From Bosea vaviloviae (GTDB lineage: Bacteria; Pseudomonadota; Alphaproteobacteria; Rhizobiales; Beijerinckiaceae): 64,000 nucleotides of DNA. The notes under the pieces were generated by a model. The model was not told the origin of the DNA. It ran no database searches and saw only the letters and a list, made by a program, of their open reading frames with translations. The position numbers and the translations under genes were made by a program. The first letter of the stretch is position 1. Every line of letters starts with the position of its first letter. Below are positions 8,698 through 17,208 of this stretch, one piece after another. The stretch is from contig NZ_CP017147.1 of NCBI RefSeq assembly GCF_001741865.1, forward strand, positions 5,757,001-5,821,000, given 5' to 3'.

Positions 8698-10008
8698 ATG
8701 GCGATGATCGAAATCTCCGGCCTGCTCCTGCTCCTGCTGACGATCTTCCTGGCCGGCGGCGTCTGGATCGCCATCTCTCTGATGGCCTGCGGCTGGGTGG
8801 CGATGCAGTTCGTCGCCGGCGGCATCCCGGCCGGCGCGGTGCTCGCGACCACGATCTGGGGCAACAGCGCCTCCTGGACATTGGCCGCCCTGCCGCTCTT
8901 TATCTGGATGGGCGAGATTCTCTACCGCACCAAGCTGTCGGAGGAGATGTTCCGGGGGCTCGCCCCCTGGCTCAACTGGCTTCCGGGCCGATTGATGCAT
9001 GTCAACGTGCTCGCCTGCGGCATCTTCGGCTCGGTCTCCGGCTCATCGGCCGCGACCTGCGCCACCGTTGCCAAGATCGCCCTGCCGGAACTCAAGAAGC
9101 GCGGCTATGACGAAAAGCTCGCGCTCGGCTCGCTCGCCGGCGCCGGCACGCTCGGCATCCTGATCCCACCCTCGATCACCATGGTGGTCTATGCGGTCGC
9201 GGCCAATGTCTCGATCATCCAGATCTTCCTCGCCGGCTTCCTGCCCGGCCTGCTCGTGATGGTACTCTATTCCGGCTACATCATCGTCTGGCACATGCTC
9301 AACCCGGACAAGTCGCCGCCGCCGGAGCCGGCGATGCCGTTCCGCCAGAAGCTGAAAGAATCAGCCCAGCTCATCCCCTGCATGCTGCTGATCGCGCTGG
9401 TCTTCCTCTCGCTGCTGCTGGGCTGGGCGACGGCGACCGAATGCGCCGCCTGGGGCGTGCTCGGCTCCTTCGGCATCGCCTGGTGGTCCGGCACGCTGAC
9501 GAAAGAGGCGTTCTGGCAAAGCGTGATGGGCACGACGCGGATCACCTGCATGATCATGCTGATCCTGGCCGGCGCCTCCTTCATGTCGACCTCGATGGCC
9601 TATACCGGCATCCCGCTGGCGCTCGCCGCCTGGGTCGATTCCTTGCACCTCTCGCCCTATGCGCTGATCGCGGCGTTGACGGTGATGTACATCGTGCTCG
9701 GCACGGCACTCGACGGCATCTCGATGATCGTGCTGACGACCGCGATCGTCATTCCGATGATCAAGAGCGCCGGGTTCGATCTGGTCTGGTTCGGCATCTT
9801 CCTGGTGCTCATCGTCGAGATGGCCGAGGTCTCGCCGCCGGTCGGATTCAACCTGTTCGTGCTTCAGACGATGTCGGGCAAGGACTCCAATACGGTCGCG
9901 CTCGCCGCCCTGCCCTTCTTTTTTCTACTGGTCGCCGCCGTCGCGATCATTACGATCTTCCCCCAGATCGTGATGATCCTGCCGGAAATGGCCTTTCCGC
10001 CGCAATGA
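8698..10008 (+). CDS. TRAP transporter large permease (DctM family)
   Basis: A 436-aa polytopic membrane protein of the DctM/ion-transporter superfamily. Family signatures include ACGIFGSVSGSSAATCATVA after helix 3, LAGAGTLGILIPPSITMVVY, and VEMAEVSPPVGFNLFVLQ near the C-terminus. It forms the transport channel with the small subunit encoded just upstream, in an inner-membrane complex fed by the periplasmic receptor encoded next. The ATG at 8698 follows GGAG; the reading frame is open further upstream but lacks family similarity there. Confidence 0.92.
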   Translation: MAMIEISGLLLLLLTIFLAGGVWIAISLMACGWVAMQFVAGGIPAGAVLATTIWGNSASWTLAALPLFIWMGEILYRTKLSEEMFRGLAPWLNWLPGRLMHVNVLACGIFGSVSGSSAATCATVAKIALPELKKRGYDEKLALGSLAGAGTLGILIPPSITMVVYAVAANVSIIQIFLAGFLPGLLVMVLYSGYIIVWHMLNPDKSPPPEPAMPFRQKLKESAQLIPCMLLIALVFLSLLLGWATATECAAWGVLGSFGIAWWSGTLTKEAFWQSVMGTTRITCMIMLILAGASFMSTSMAYTGIPLALAAWVDSLHLSPYALIAALTVMYIVLGTALDGISMIVLTTAIVIPMIKSAGFDLVWFGIFLVLIVEMAEVSPPVGFNLFVLQTMSGKDSNTVALAALPFFFLLVAAVAIITIFPQIVMILPEMAFPPQ

Positions 10009-10043
10009 CATCGCGTCAACAACAAGGGAACGGAGACACCGCA

Positions 10044-11039
10044 ATGACACGCAACGACCTCATCAAGGGCCTGCTCGCGGCCGGCGTCGCCACTGGTGCG
10101 CTGGCGCTCGCCACGACCGGTGCGCTGGCGCAGGCCAAATGGAACCTGCCGGCGGCCTACCCGGCCGATAATCCCCATAGCGAGAACCTCGCCATCTTCG
10201 CCAAGGACGTCGAGGCCGCCACCTCAGGCAAGCTCTCGATCACCGTCCATGCGGGCGCCTCGCTGTTCAAGGCCCCCGAGATCAAGCGCGCCGTCCAGAC
10301 CGGCCAGGCCCAGATGGGCGAGGTGCTGATGTCGATCCACGAGAACGAGGACCCGATCTACGGCATCGACGTCGTGCCGTTCCTCGCCGCCTCCTTCGCC
10401 GAATCGAAGAAGCTCTATGCCGCCTCGAAACCCGCGGTCGAGAAGAAGCTCGACAGCCAGGGCATCAAGCTGCTGTTCATGGTCCCCTGGGCGCCGCAGG
10501 GCGTCTACACCAAGAAGGACGTCAACACGGTCGAGGACATGAAGGGGCTGAAATGGCGCTCCTATAATGTCGGCACGACGCGGCTGGGCGAACTGCTCGG
10601 CATGCAGTCGGTGACGATCCAGGCGGCGGAACTGCCGCAGGCGCTGGCGACCGGCGTGGTGAACTCGTTCATGTCCTCGGGCGGCACCGGCTACGATTCC
10701 AAGGTCTGGGAATCGCTGACGCATTTCTATGACACCAAGGCCTGGATCCCGAAGAACGCGACCTTCGTCAACAAGGCTGCCTTCGCCGCCTTGGACAAGC
10801 CGACCCAGGATGCGATCCTCAAGGCCTCCGCCGACGCCGAAGCCCGCGGCTGGAAGATGTGGGAAGAGAAGGCCGGCTGGTATCTCGACCAGCTCAAGGC
10901 CAAGGGCATGAAGGTACAGCAGCCCTCGCCGGAACTCGCCGCCGGCTTCAAGAAGGCCGGCGAGACCCTGACCGCCGACTGGCTGAAGAAAGCCGGCACC
11001 GATGGCCAGGCAATCGTCGACGCTTACAAGAAGATGTGA
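10044..11039 (+). CDS. TRAP transporter substrate-binding protein (DctP family)
   Basis: A 331-aa periplasmic receptor. The first ~30 residues are a Sec signal peptide ending TGALAQA. The mature part starts with KWNLPAAYPADNPHSENLAIF and contains the DctP-type helix GLKWRSYNVGTTRLGELLG, where the arginine typically grips a carboxylate of the ligand. The pattern fits an organic-acid receptor and, with the divergent oxoprolinase gene, a pyroglutamate-like ligand is a reasonable inference. GGGAACGGAG lies upstream of the ATG. It is the third TRAP gene of the operon. Confidence 0.9.
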   Translation: MTRNDLIKGLLAAGVATGALALATTGALAQAKWNLPAAYPADNPHSENLAIFAKDVEAATSGKLSITVHAGASLFKAPEIKRAVQTGQAQMGEVLMSIHENEDPIYGIDVVPFLAASFAESKKLYAASKPAVEKKLDSQGIKLLFMVPWAPQGVYTKKDVNTVEDMKGLKWRSYNVGTTRLGELLGMQSVTIQAAELPQALATGVVNSFMSSGGTGYDSKVWESLTHFYDTKAWIPKNATFVNKAAFAALDKPTQDAILKASADAEARGWKMWEEKAGWYLDQLKAKGMKVQQPSPELAAGFKKAGETLTADWLKKAGTDGQAIVDAYKKM

Positions 11040-11047
11040 GGAACACC

Positions 11048-11122
11048 GTCATGGTCGGCCTTGAGCCGACCATCTCTTGCAGGAGATTCTCGGGTCGGCG
11101 CGACCGCGCCGCCCGAGAATGA
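11048..11122. repeat. double-hairpin palindromic repeat after the TRAP receptor gene
   Basis: Two perfect 9-bp stems follow each other: ATGGTCGGC/GCCGACCAT (11051-11059 and 11065-11073) and ATTCTCGGG/CCCGAGAAT (11086-11094 and 11112-11120). The first hairpin is closely related to the one at 34905-34927 beyond the DUF1176 genes, so this is a dispersed repeat. It may also attenuate transcription into the regulator gene. Confidence 0.75.
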
Positions 11123-11136
11123 CGAGCGGTCGCAAA

Positions 11137-11667
11137 ATGCCAGAGTCCAATCCTTCCCCCGACGACCTCGGACCCATCGTCTCCTCCGGCCACCTCGCCT
11201 CGGGCGCAATGCCGGCGCTGTCGGAGTTCGAATTCGCCATGAACATGACGGCGCACGCCTTCCAGCGCTGGATGGTGCGCGCCATGGCGGCGACCGGCCT
11301 GGCTGATCTGTCGCCGCTCGACGTGCTGGTGCTGCACAACGTCAACCATCGCGCCAAGCCCAAGCGCCTCGCCGATATCTGCCTGGTCCTCAATATCGAG
11401 GACACGCATCTGGTGAACTACTCGCTCAAGAAGCTCGAGCGCCTCAAGCTCCTGAAGAGCGGCCGCAAGGGCAAGGAAAAGACCGTCCAGGTCACCCAGG
11501 CCGGCGAGGACGCCTGCAAGCGCTACGCCCAGATCCGCGAGCAGCTCCTGGTCAAATCGGTGCTCGGCACCGGTCTGGACCCGGCGCGCCTCTCCGAGAT
11601 CGCCGCCGCGATGCGCTCGCTCTCCGGTCATTACGACCAGGCGGCGCGGGCAGCGGCAAGCCTGTAG
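11137..11667 (+). CDS. winged-helix (MarR-like) transcriptional regulator
   Basis: A 176-aa protein with a winged helix-turn-helix: LSPLDVLVLHNVNHR, the recognition region KRLADICLVLNIEDTHLVNYSLKKLERLKL, and a wing LKSGRKGKEKTVQVTQAGEDA. This is the HTH_27/MarR-like type that governs catabolic genes. Being the last gene of the TRAP cluster, it is the likely regulator of the oxoprolinase/TRAP region through the inverted repeat at 7941-7971; this is inferred. Start choice is uncertain: ATG 11137 has no strong ribosome binding site and ATG 11119 is in frame. Confidence 0.8.
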   Translation: MPESNPSPDDLGPIVSSGHLASGAMPALSEFEFAMNMTAHAFQRWMVRAMAATGLADLSPLDVLVLHNVNHRAKPKRLADICLVLNIEDTHLVNYSLKKLERLKLLKSGRKGKEKTVQVTQAGEDACKRYAQIREQLLVKSVLGTGLDPARLSEIAAAMRSLSGHYDQAARAAASL

Positions 11668-11687
11668 GGCGGCTCGGCAGCCTCCTT

Positions 11688-11882
11688 CCCTTCTCCCAGA
11701 TGGGAGAAGCCTCCCTTGCCTAGACAAGCGCGCAGGGGTGAGTGCAGGCCAGACAACCAGATCACGCAAACGGTTCCGCATCGTCTCCGGCGCTATCGGG
11801 TAAAACCAGCACTGCGGCACTGTCTCGCCCAACAATCGGCGGCACACCCTCATCCCTGCCCTTCTCACGTCCGGGAGAAGGG
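11688..11882. repeat. inverted pair of palindromic repeats in a 452-base gene-free stretch
   Basis: The gene-free interval 11668-12119 contains two related palindromes in opposite orientation. The left one starts CCCTTCTCCCAGATGGGAG (11688 on) and leads to CAGGGGTGAG; the right one is the approximate inverse, CTCATCCCTGCCCTTCTC to GGGAGAAGGG (ending 11882). A further hairpin with arms CGAAAACCTCG and CGAGGGTTTCG lies near 11916-11949. The arrangement looks like a non-coding REP- or MITE-like element. No gene is supported here. Confidence 0.65.
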
Positions 11883-12065
11883 TTCCCCGCGCCTCTCGAT
11901 AAGGCGCGCGTAACGAAAACCTCGACCGGCTTTCGCCGCGAGGGTTTCGGATCTCCCGACCAGTACGAATCTCTGGGATGGGCCAATCCCAACCGCTGCG
12001 GCTGCTGCAAAGTTGAGTCCGCATCGGCTCGAAACCAGCCCAACCCGCCCCCCGCGTAATGCGAA

Positions 12066-12090
12066 GCGGCCCGGCATGCCACCGGGCCGC
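12066..12090 (-). terminator. hairpin after the ArsR/AHSA1 operon
   Basis: GCGGCCCGG (12066-12074) pairs perfectly with CCGGGCCGC (12082-12090) across a 7-base loop, 30 bases beyond the stop codon of the AHSA1-like gene. There is no long T run, so termination strength is uncertain. Confidence 0.5.
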
Positions 12091-12119
12091 TCCTGAGATG
12101 CCTTAAGCCGGCAACCGCT

Positions 12120-12674
12120 CTACGCCTCCGCCTCCTTCTGCCGCTCCGCATACTCCGTCTCCAGCGCCTGATGCACCGACCAGAATCCGCCTGGCGGCCG
12201 CCCCGTGAGCTGGTCCTCGAGCAGGCCGAGATGCAGGTGCCAGCCGCTGGAGACCATCGCCATCCGGCTCTTGGTGGCGAGTCTGCGGTGGGTCAGGACG
12301 AGGCGGACCTTGTCGCCGGCCTGAGACAGCACGAACTCGACGTCGGAGTCGGGATCGCCCATGCCGACCCAGTTGAAGGCGAAGCGGTGCGGCGGCTCCC
12401 AGGCTGTGATCGTGCCACCCATCAGCGAGCCTTCGTCGTTCATCTTGCGGGCGCCTTCGGGCGGCGTCTCCTTGGTGATCTGCGAATGCTTGAAGAACAG
12501 CGCGACATGGCCGCCATCGCGCGGCTCGGCCTCGCCGCCGCAGAACCAGGTCGCGCGCTTATCGCTCTCGACCAGATAGGCCCAGACCCGCTCGATCGGG
12601 CCCGGCAGCAGCCGCTCGAAGCGCACCGCGCCGCTTTCCAGAACCACGCCATATTCATGTGCCGCTATTTGCAT
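12120..12674 (-). CDS. SRPBCC/AHSA1-like protein
   Basis: A 184-aa protein of the START/SRPBCC superfamily, AHSA1 branch. RFERLLPGPIERVWAYLVES is the first strand-helix unit, followed by RATWFCGGEAEPRDGG and the long C-terminal helix region SSGWHLHLGLLEDQLTG. These cup-shaped proteins bind hydrophobic ligands; bacterial members are usually uncharacterised and paired with an ArsR regulator, as here. The gene overlaps the upstream regulator by 20 bases, so the two are surely co-transcribed. Role unknown beyond the family fold. Confidence 0.85.
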   Translation of the reverse strand: MQIAAHEYGVVLESGAVRFERLLPGPIERVWAYLVESDKRATWFCGGEAEPRDGGHVALFFKHSQITKETPPEGARKMNDEGSLMGGTITAWEPPHRFAFNWVGMGDPDSDVEFVLSQAGDKVRLVLTHRRLATKSRMAMVSSGWHLHLGLLEDQLTGRPPGGFWSVHQALETEYAERQKEAEA

Positions 12675-13011
12675 CGCTCTCTCCCTTGGTTGTCTCGGCT
12701 TTCGCCAGTTCTTGCTCCAGATCGTCGAGCTTTGGTCCCCAGAAGCCGCGGACCTTGCGCACCCAGGCGTCGAATTCGTCGAGCCCCGCGGGATCGAGCC
12801 GGTAGATGCGGCGCTGGCCGCTGACCTCGACCCGGACCAGCCCGGCCTCCTTCAGCACCTTGAGATGCTGCGAGATCGCCGGCGCGCTGACCTTGAACCG
12901 TGCCCCGATCTCGCCGGCAGACAGCGCACCTTGCCCCAGCATCTCGACGATGCTGCGGCGTGTCGGCTCGGAGAGGGCGGCAAAACGATCCATGCCCCAA
13001 TAATTCGTCAT
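12655..13011 (-). CDS. ArsR family transcriptional regulator
   Basis: A 118-aa winged-helix repressor. RFAALSEPTRRSIVEMLGQG, then the recognition helix region VSAPAISQHLKVLKEAGLV and the wing VEVSGQRRIYRLDP match ArsR-type regulators. No metal-binding ELCVC motif is present, so it probably senses something other than arsenic or heavy metal. It overlaps the AHSA1-like gene. The start may be ATG 13011 or ATG 12993; if the promoter noted at 13000-13028 is real, only the shorter form fits and would be nearly leaderless. Confidence 0.85.
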   Translation of the reverse strand: MTNYWGMDRFAALSEPTRRSIVEMLGQGALSAGEIGARFKVSAPAISQHLKVLKEAGLVRVEVSGQRRIYRLDPAGLDEFDAWVRKVRGFWGPKLDDLEQELAKAETTKGESDANSGT

Positions 13012-13028
13012 TCACTTAATTAAGTCAA
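13000..13028 (-). promoter_or_regulatory. promoter with embedded palindrome, likely ArsR autoregulation site
   Basis: ACTTAATTAAGT at 13014-13025 is a perfect 12-bp palindrome, AT-rich in a GC-rich region. On the minus strand TTGACT (13028-13023) and AATTAT (13005-13000) are spaced by 17 bases and flank or overlap it. The placement fits repressor binding by the ArsR protein encoded just downstream. Confidence 0.6.
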
Positions 13029-13139
13029 TAGCAAAATATCGGCCTCGAACGCGCATGCGCCATGCTGCACCGCAGGATTGCACTGAGCCCGTCTCTGCGC
13101 CAAAGCAACGGCCCGCTCCGGAGCTGCCTGTCGTCCGCC

Positions 13140-14027
13140 ATGCCTTCACGAAACGCGACCCTGAACGGCATCGTCATGATGCTCATCGGCATCCTGATGT
13201 TCTCGCTCAACGACGCGATGGGGAAATGGCTGGTCGCCACCTATTCGGTCGGCCAGGTGCTGCTCCTGCGCAGCGCTGCGGGCCTCGCGCTGTTGCTGCC
13301 TTTCGTCTTTAAGCAGGGCGTGATGCGCACGCTCAGGCCTGAACGGCCGGGCCTTCAGGTCCTGCGCGTGATCTTCGGCTCCGGCGAGGTCGCGCTGTTT
13401 TATCTTGCCGTCTCCTATCTGCCGCTGGCGGACACGATGACGATCTGGCTCGCGGCCCCGGTCTGGGTCGTGGTGCTGGCGGCGCTCCTGCTCGGCGAGC
13501 GCGTCGACGCCGCGCGCTGGCTTGCCGCCGCGGTCGGCTTCATCGGCGTTGTGATCGCGCTCAATCCGAGCAGCGCGAGCCTCTCGATGCCGGCGCTGAT
13601 CGCGCTCGCCGGCAGCGTCCTGTTCGCGGCGATGATGATCGCCGGGCGGCAGTTGCGGGGCACGCCAGACGTCACCCTCGTCGCCTGGCAGACGCTGGGC
13701 GCGCTGATGATGGGGCTTGTCCTGCTGCCCTTCGGCTGGGTCACACCGACGCTGACCGATGCCGCACTTCTCGGCCTGCTCGGCATCGTGGCGATGGTGG
13801 CGCATCTTTGCGTCACGCGCTCGCTCAAGCTGGCCGAAGCCTCGGTCGTCGTGCCCTATCAGTACACGCTGATCGTCTGGGCGCTGGTCTTCGGCTGGCT
13901 CATCTTCGGCGACTGGCCGACGCCGGCAATGCTGTTCGGCTCGGCCCTGATCGTCGCGGCCGGGCTTGCCCTGCTCCTGCTCGAACGCCGTACGGCCCCG
14001 GCGGCCGCGGCGGTTGATCTTCCCTGA
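13140..14027 (+). CDS. EamA/DMT superfamily transporter
   Basis: A 295-aa inner-membrane protein with about ten helices in two EamA repeats: the first from GIVMMLIGILMFSLNDAMGKW, the second from MPALIALAGSVLFAAMMIAG. LPLADTMTIWLAAPVWVVVLA and SVVVPYQYTLIVWALVFGW are the conserved helix 4 and helix 9 regions of drug/metabolite transporters. Substrate not predictable. The start at 13140 is preferred because earlier in-frame codons encode a non-hydrophobic, unconserved lead; its ribosome binding site is weak. Confidence 0.85.
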   Translation: MPSRNATLNGIVMMLIGILMFSLNDAMGKWLVATYSVGQVLLLRSAAGLALLLPFVFKQGVMRTLRPERPGLQVLRVIFGSGEVALFYLAVSYLPLADTMTIWLAAPVWVVVLAALLLGERVDAARWLAAAVGFIGVVIALNPSSASLSMPALIALAGSVLFAAMMIAGRQLRGTPDVTLVAWQTLGALMMGLVLLPFGWVTPTLTDAALLGLLGIVAMVAHLCVTRSLKLAEASVVVPYQYTLIVWALVFGWLIFGDWPTPAMLFGSALIVAAGLALLLLERRTAPAAAAVDLP

Positions 14028-14067
14028 CACCCCGCGCGAAGCTCCCACCGCCCGAGGAGGACACGAC

Positions 14068-15198
14068 ATGGCCCTGATCACCTATCTCACCACGATCAAG
14101 TTCGGCTTCGGCGAAATCGCCGGCATCGAGGCCGATCTCGCCGGGCTCGGGGTCAGAAAGCCGCTGATCATCGCCGATAAGGGCGTCGTCGCCGCCGGCC
14201 TGATCGCCGGCGTGCAGGGGCAGTCGGCGACCTTGCAGGCCGCCCCGGTTTTCGATGCGACGCCGACAAACCCGACCGAGGAGGCGGTCGAGGCCGCGCT
14301 TGCGCTCTACCGCCAGCATGGCTGCGACGGGCTCGTCGCCATCGGCGGCGGCTCGCCGATCGATCTCGCCAAGGGCGTCGCCCTGCTCGCGAGCCATGAC
14401 GGGCCGCTCGAAAGCTATGCCGCGATCCTCGGCGGCATCCCGAAAATCACGGCAAGCGTGGTACCCGTCATCGCCGTGCCGACGACCTCGGGCACCGGCA
14501 GCGAAGTCGGCCGCGCCGCGCTGATCACCCTGAAGGACGGCCGCAAGCTCGGCTTCATCTCGCCCCATCTCATCCCCAGACTGGCGATCTGCGACCCGGA
14601 ACTGACGCTGGGCCTGCCGGCCTGGCTCACCGCCGCGACCGGCATGGATGCCGTGACGCACTGCATCGAGACCTATCTCAGCCCGCGCGAGAATCCGCCC
14701 GCCGAGGCAATCGCGCTCGACGGGCTGAAGCGCGCGATCGCCTTCATCGAGCACGCCGTGAAAGACGGCTCCGACCGCGAGGCCCGCAAGGAGATGATGA
14801 TGGCGGCCCTGCAGGGCGGCATGACCTTCCAGAAGGGGTTAGGGGCCGTGCATGCGCTCTCCCACCCGCTCGGCGGGCTGAAGGAGGTCTCGCTGCATCA
14901 CGGCACGCTGAACGCCGTGCTGCTGCCGGCAGTGCTGCGCTTCAACGAGCCCGAGGCCAAGACGAAATACGCCGAGATCCGCCGCACGCTCGGCCTTGCC
15001 CCCGAGACCGACCTCGCTGCCTGGATCGCGGGCCTGGTCAACCGGCTCGGCATGCCCGCCAGCCTGTCGCAGATGGGCCTGCCGCATGCGGTGATCCCCG
15101 CCATCGCCGAGGCCGCGGTGAAGGACCATTCCAGCGCCACCAATCCGCGCGCCGCATCGGCCGGCGACTATGCCGCGATGCTGGAAGCGTCGTTCTGA
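14068..15198 (+). CDS. iron-containing alcohol dehydrogenase
   Basis: A 376-aa group III alcohol dehydrogenase. The Rossmann region includes IGGGSPIDLAKGVALL, which binds NAD(P). Metal-ligand segments include GMDAVTHCIETYLS and HALSHPLGG with the family histidines. Close relatives include 4-hydroxybutyrate dehydrogenase and maleylacetate reductase, so oxidation or reduction of a small hydroxy-acid or aldehyde is plausible. CGAGGAGGACACGAC precedes the ATG. It sits 40 bases after the DMT transporter gene on the same strand and may be co-transcribed. Confidence 0.88.
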   Translation: MALITYLTTIKFGFGEIAGIEADLAGLGVRKPLIIADKGVVAAGLIAGVQGQSATLQAAPVFDATPTNPTEEAVEAALALYRQHGCDGLVAIGGGSPIDLAKGVALLASHDGPLESYAAILGGIPKITASVVPVIAVPTTSGTGSEVGRAALITLKDGRKLGFISPHLIPRLAICDPELTLGLPAWLTAATGMDAVTHCIETYLSPRENPPAEAIALDGLKRAIAFIEHAVKDGSDREARKEMMMAALQGGMTFQKGLGAVHALSHPLGGLKEVSLHHGTLNAVLLPAVLRFNEPEAKTKYAEIRRTLGLAPETDLAAWIAGLVNRLGMPASLSQMGLPHAVIPAIAEAAVKDHSSATNPRAASAGDYAAMLEASF

Positions 15199-15212
15199 CG
15201 GTCCCTGCCCGG

Positions 15213-15848
15213 TCAGTACAACCGGGTCCGATAACCCTCTTCCAGGGTCGCCTCCAGTTCCGCGACGCTGATCACTTTCGTCTGCTCCGCGACGATGCGG
15301 CCAAGCGTTGGGAAGCTGCCGCGCTCGACCTGCGATGCCGGATCCCAGAGCTTCGACCGGATCAGCGCCTTCCCGCAATGGAAGAACGCCTCCTCGACCG
15401 CGACCAGCAGGCCGATCGTCGGCGTCCGCTCCTGAACCGTCGAAGGCTCCAGCAGCGCCGGGTCGCGCGTCACCCGCGCCGGTCCGTTCACGCGCAGGGT
15501 CTCGCTGATGCCCGGAACCATGAAGATCAGGCCGACGCCGGCCGCGGAGAGGATGTTTGCGAAGCTGTCGACCCGGTTGTTGCCGCGCCGGTCCGGGATG
15601 AGCAGGGTCTTGTCGTCCAGCACGCGGACGAAACCAGGCGCATCGCCGCGCGGGCTGGCATCGGCGCGTCCGGCCTCGTCCGCGCTCGCCAGCACGAGAA
15701 AGGGTGAGAGCGCGATGAAGTCGCGGCAGAACTGGTCGAGGTGGTCGAGGACCTTGCGTTCGGCAAGCGGAGCGACCGCCCCCATATGGCTCCGCAATTG
15801 CGCCGGATCCTCGATCCGGGTCGTGGGATCATCGAAGGTCGCGGTCAT
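15213..15848 (-). CDS. pyridoxamine 5'-phosphate oxidase-family protein
   Basis: A 211-aa flavin split-barrel protein. PFLVLASADEAGRADASPRG and the following DDKTLLIPDRRGNNRVDSFA match the FMN-binding strands of the MSMEG_1061-like subgroup; the C-terminal part contains CGKALIRSKLWDP. Members bind FMN, F420 or heme; this one has no readable substrate and is not PdxH. AGGAGGATGGA just before the ATG fixes the start at 15848. A longer reading frame upstream is not supported. Confidence 0.85.
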   Translation of the reverse strand: MTATFDDPTTRIEDPAQLRSHMGAVAPLAERKVLDHLDQFCRDFIALSPFLVLASADEAGRADASPRGDAPGFVRVLDDKTLLIPDRRGNNRVDSFANILSAAGVGLIFMVPGISETLRVNGPARVTRDPALLEPSTVQERTPTIGLLVAVEEAFFHCGKALIRSKLWDPASQVERGSFPTLGRIVAEQTKVISVAELEATLEEGYRTRLY

Positions 15849-16026
15849 TCCATCCTCCTGCGGCACTTGACGACGTTTCCACGAACCGGCCGGCCGCGCC
15901 AGACCGGATCGAAATGCAACAGCGCATGCCCAGCAGCACTCGCGCGCATGCGAGCGCCTTGACCCCGACTCCGCTGCCAGCCATCGTGCGCCATAATCTC
16001 GCCCACCTGCACGAGGCTTTGTTGCC

Positions 16027-16488
16027 ATGCGCCGCACTATGCTGCGAACCGCCCTGCTCTCTCTCGCTTGCCTGACGGCAGTACTGCCTGCCGCGGCATC
16101 GAGCCGCCGCCATGTCGCGCCGCCCGACATCGCCGAGAACCGTGTCATCCCGATGTACGGCAACCTGCCGGCTTGCGAGGACCCTGCCGTGCTGGGCCAG
16201 CTCAGCAGCTGGTTCAACTCGCGCGAGGCCAAGTTCTGGGAGCCGCTCCAGGTCGTGACCTATGACCGCGTCAGGCCTGTCGCCTTCAGGCCCTGGGGCG
16301 ACGACTTCATCCCGCGCCGCTTCTGTACCGGCCGCGTCGCGCTGAACGACGGCAGCCTGCACCGCGTCGACTATTCCGTGCGCGAGAGCCTCGGCCTGTT
16401 CGGCTACACCTGGAACGTCAACTGGTGCGTCAGCGGGCTCGACCGGCACCGCTCCTATGCGCCGGACTGCAAGATGGCGCGGCCCTGA
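16027..16488 (+). CDS. exported cysteine-containing protein of unknown function
   Basis: A 153-aa protein with a signal peptide (MRRTMLRTALLSLACLTAVL, cut near PAAASS). The mature part holds four cysteines, in LPACED, RRFCTGR, NWCVSG and PDCKMA, which could form two disulphides in the periplasm. The C-terminal GYTWNVNWCVSGLDRHRSYA is the most distinctive block; it resembles conserved hypothetical exported proteins of Hyphomicrobiales. It ends 17 bases before the secreted RNase T2 gene, so a shared role is possible. No function is recognised. Confidence 0.75.
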   Translation: MRRTMLRTALLSLACLTAVLPAAASSRRHVAPPDIAENRVIPMYGNLPACEDPAVLGQLSSWFNSREAKFWEPLQVVTYDRVRPVAFRPWGDDFIPRRFCTGRVALNDGSLHRVDYSVRESLGLFGYTWNVNWCVSGLDRHRSYAPDCKMARP

Positions 16489-16505
16489 ACGGCCGACCGC
16501 GGGCC

Positions 16506-17177
16506 ATGACCATGCTGCGCCTCATCGCCATGCTCCTCGCCGGCCTGATTCTCTTAGGCCTGCCGGCACTGGCGCAGGGCCGCAACAATCGCGGTGCCGA
16601 GCCCGGCGATTTCGATTTCTATGTGCTGGCGCTGTCCTGGTCGCCGGGTTTCTGCGAACTCGACGGCGGCAGCGACCGCAATCGCGAGCAATGCGCCAGC
16701 GGCGCCAATCTGCGCTTCGTCGTGCATGGCCTGTGGCCGCAATATGAGCGCGGTTACCCCAGCGATTGCGGCCCATCCGGCCGCACCCCGTCGCGAATCG
16801 CACTCGACCAGGCGCAAGGCCTGTTCCCGAGCGAAAGCCTCGCCCGCTATGAATGGCGCAAGCACGGCACCTGCTCGGGCTCAAGCCCGAACGATTATTT
16901 CGCCGACATCCGCCGCGCCCGCGACAAGGTCGCGATCCCGCCCTCCCTGGCAAAAGCCGACAGCGACCAGAGCTGGACGGCGATCGACATCGAGCGCGCT
17001 TTTGTGGCCGCCAATCCGGGCCTGCGCACCGATATGATGTCGGTCGGCTGCAAGCGCGGCGTGCTGCAGGAGGTGCGCATCTGCTTCAGCAAGGATCTGC
17101 GCAATTTCCAGACCTGCCAGGAGGTCGACCGCTCCGGCTGCCGCACCCGCGACATCACTGTCGTCGCACCACGCTGA
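16506..17177 (+). CDS. secreted ribonuclease T2
   Basis: A 223-aa RNase T2 with a signal peptide ending near LPALAQ (residue 24). Both catalytic segments are intact: CAS I is FVVHGLWPQY with His74, and CAS II is YEWRKHGTCSG with Glu116 and His120. FYVLALSWSPGFC is the usual N-terminal strand. The enzyme cleaves RNA to 3'-phosphates via 2',3'-cyclic intermediates in the periplasm or outside the cell. Cysteines at positions consistent with disulphides are present. It follows the small exported cysteine protein gene on the same strand. Confidence 0.93.
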   Translation: MTMLRLIAMLLAGLILLGLPALAQGRNNRGAEPGDFDFYVLALSWSPGFCELDGGSDRNREQCASGANLRFVVHGLWPQYERGYPSDCGPSGRTPSRIALDQAQGLFPSESLARYEWRKHGTCSGSSPNDYFADIRRARDKVAIPPSLAKADSDQSWTAIDIERAFVAANPGLRTDMMSVGCKRGVLQEVRICFSKDLRNFQTCQEVDRSGCRTRDITVVAPR

Positions 17178-17208
17178 CACGCACGCAAAAGCCGCGTAAG
17201 AGCGCGCG

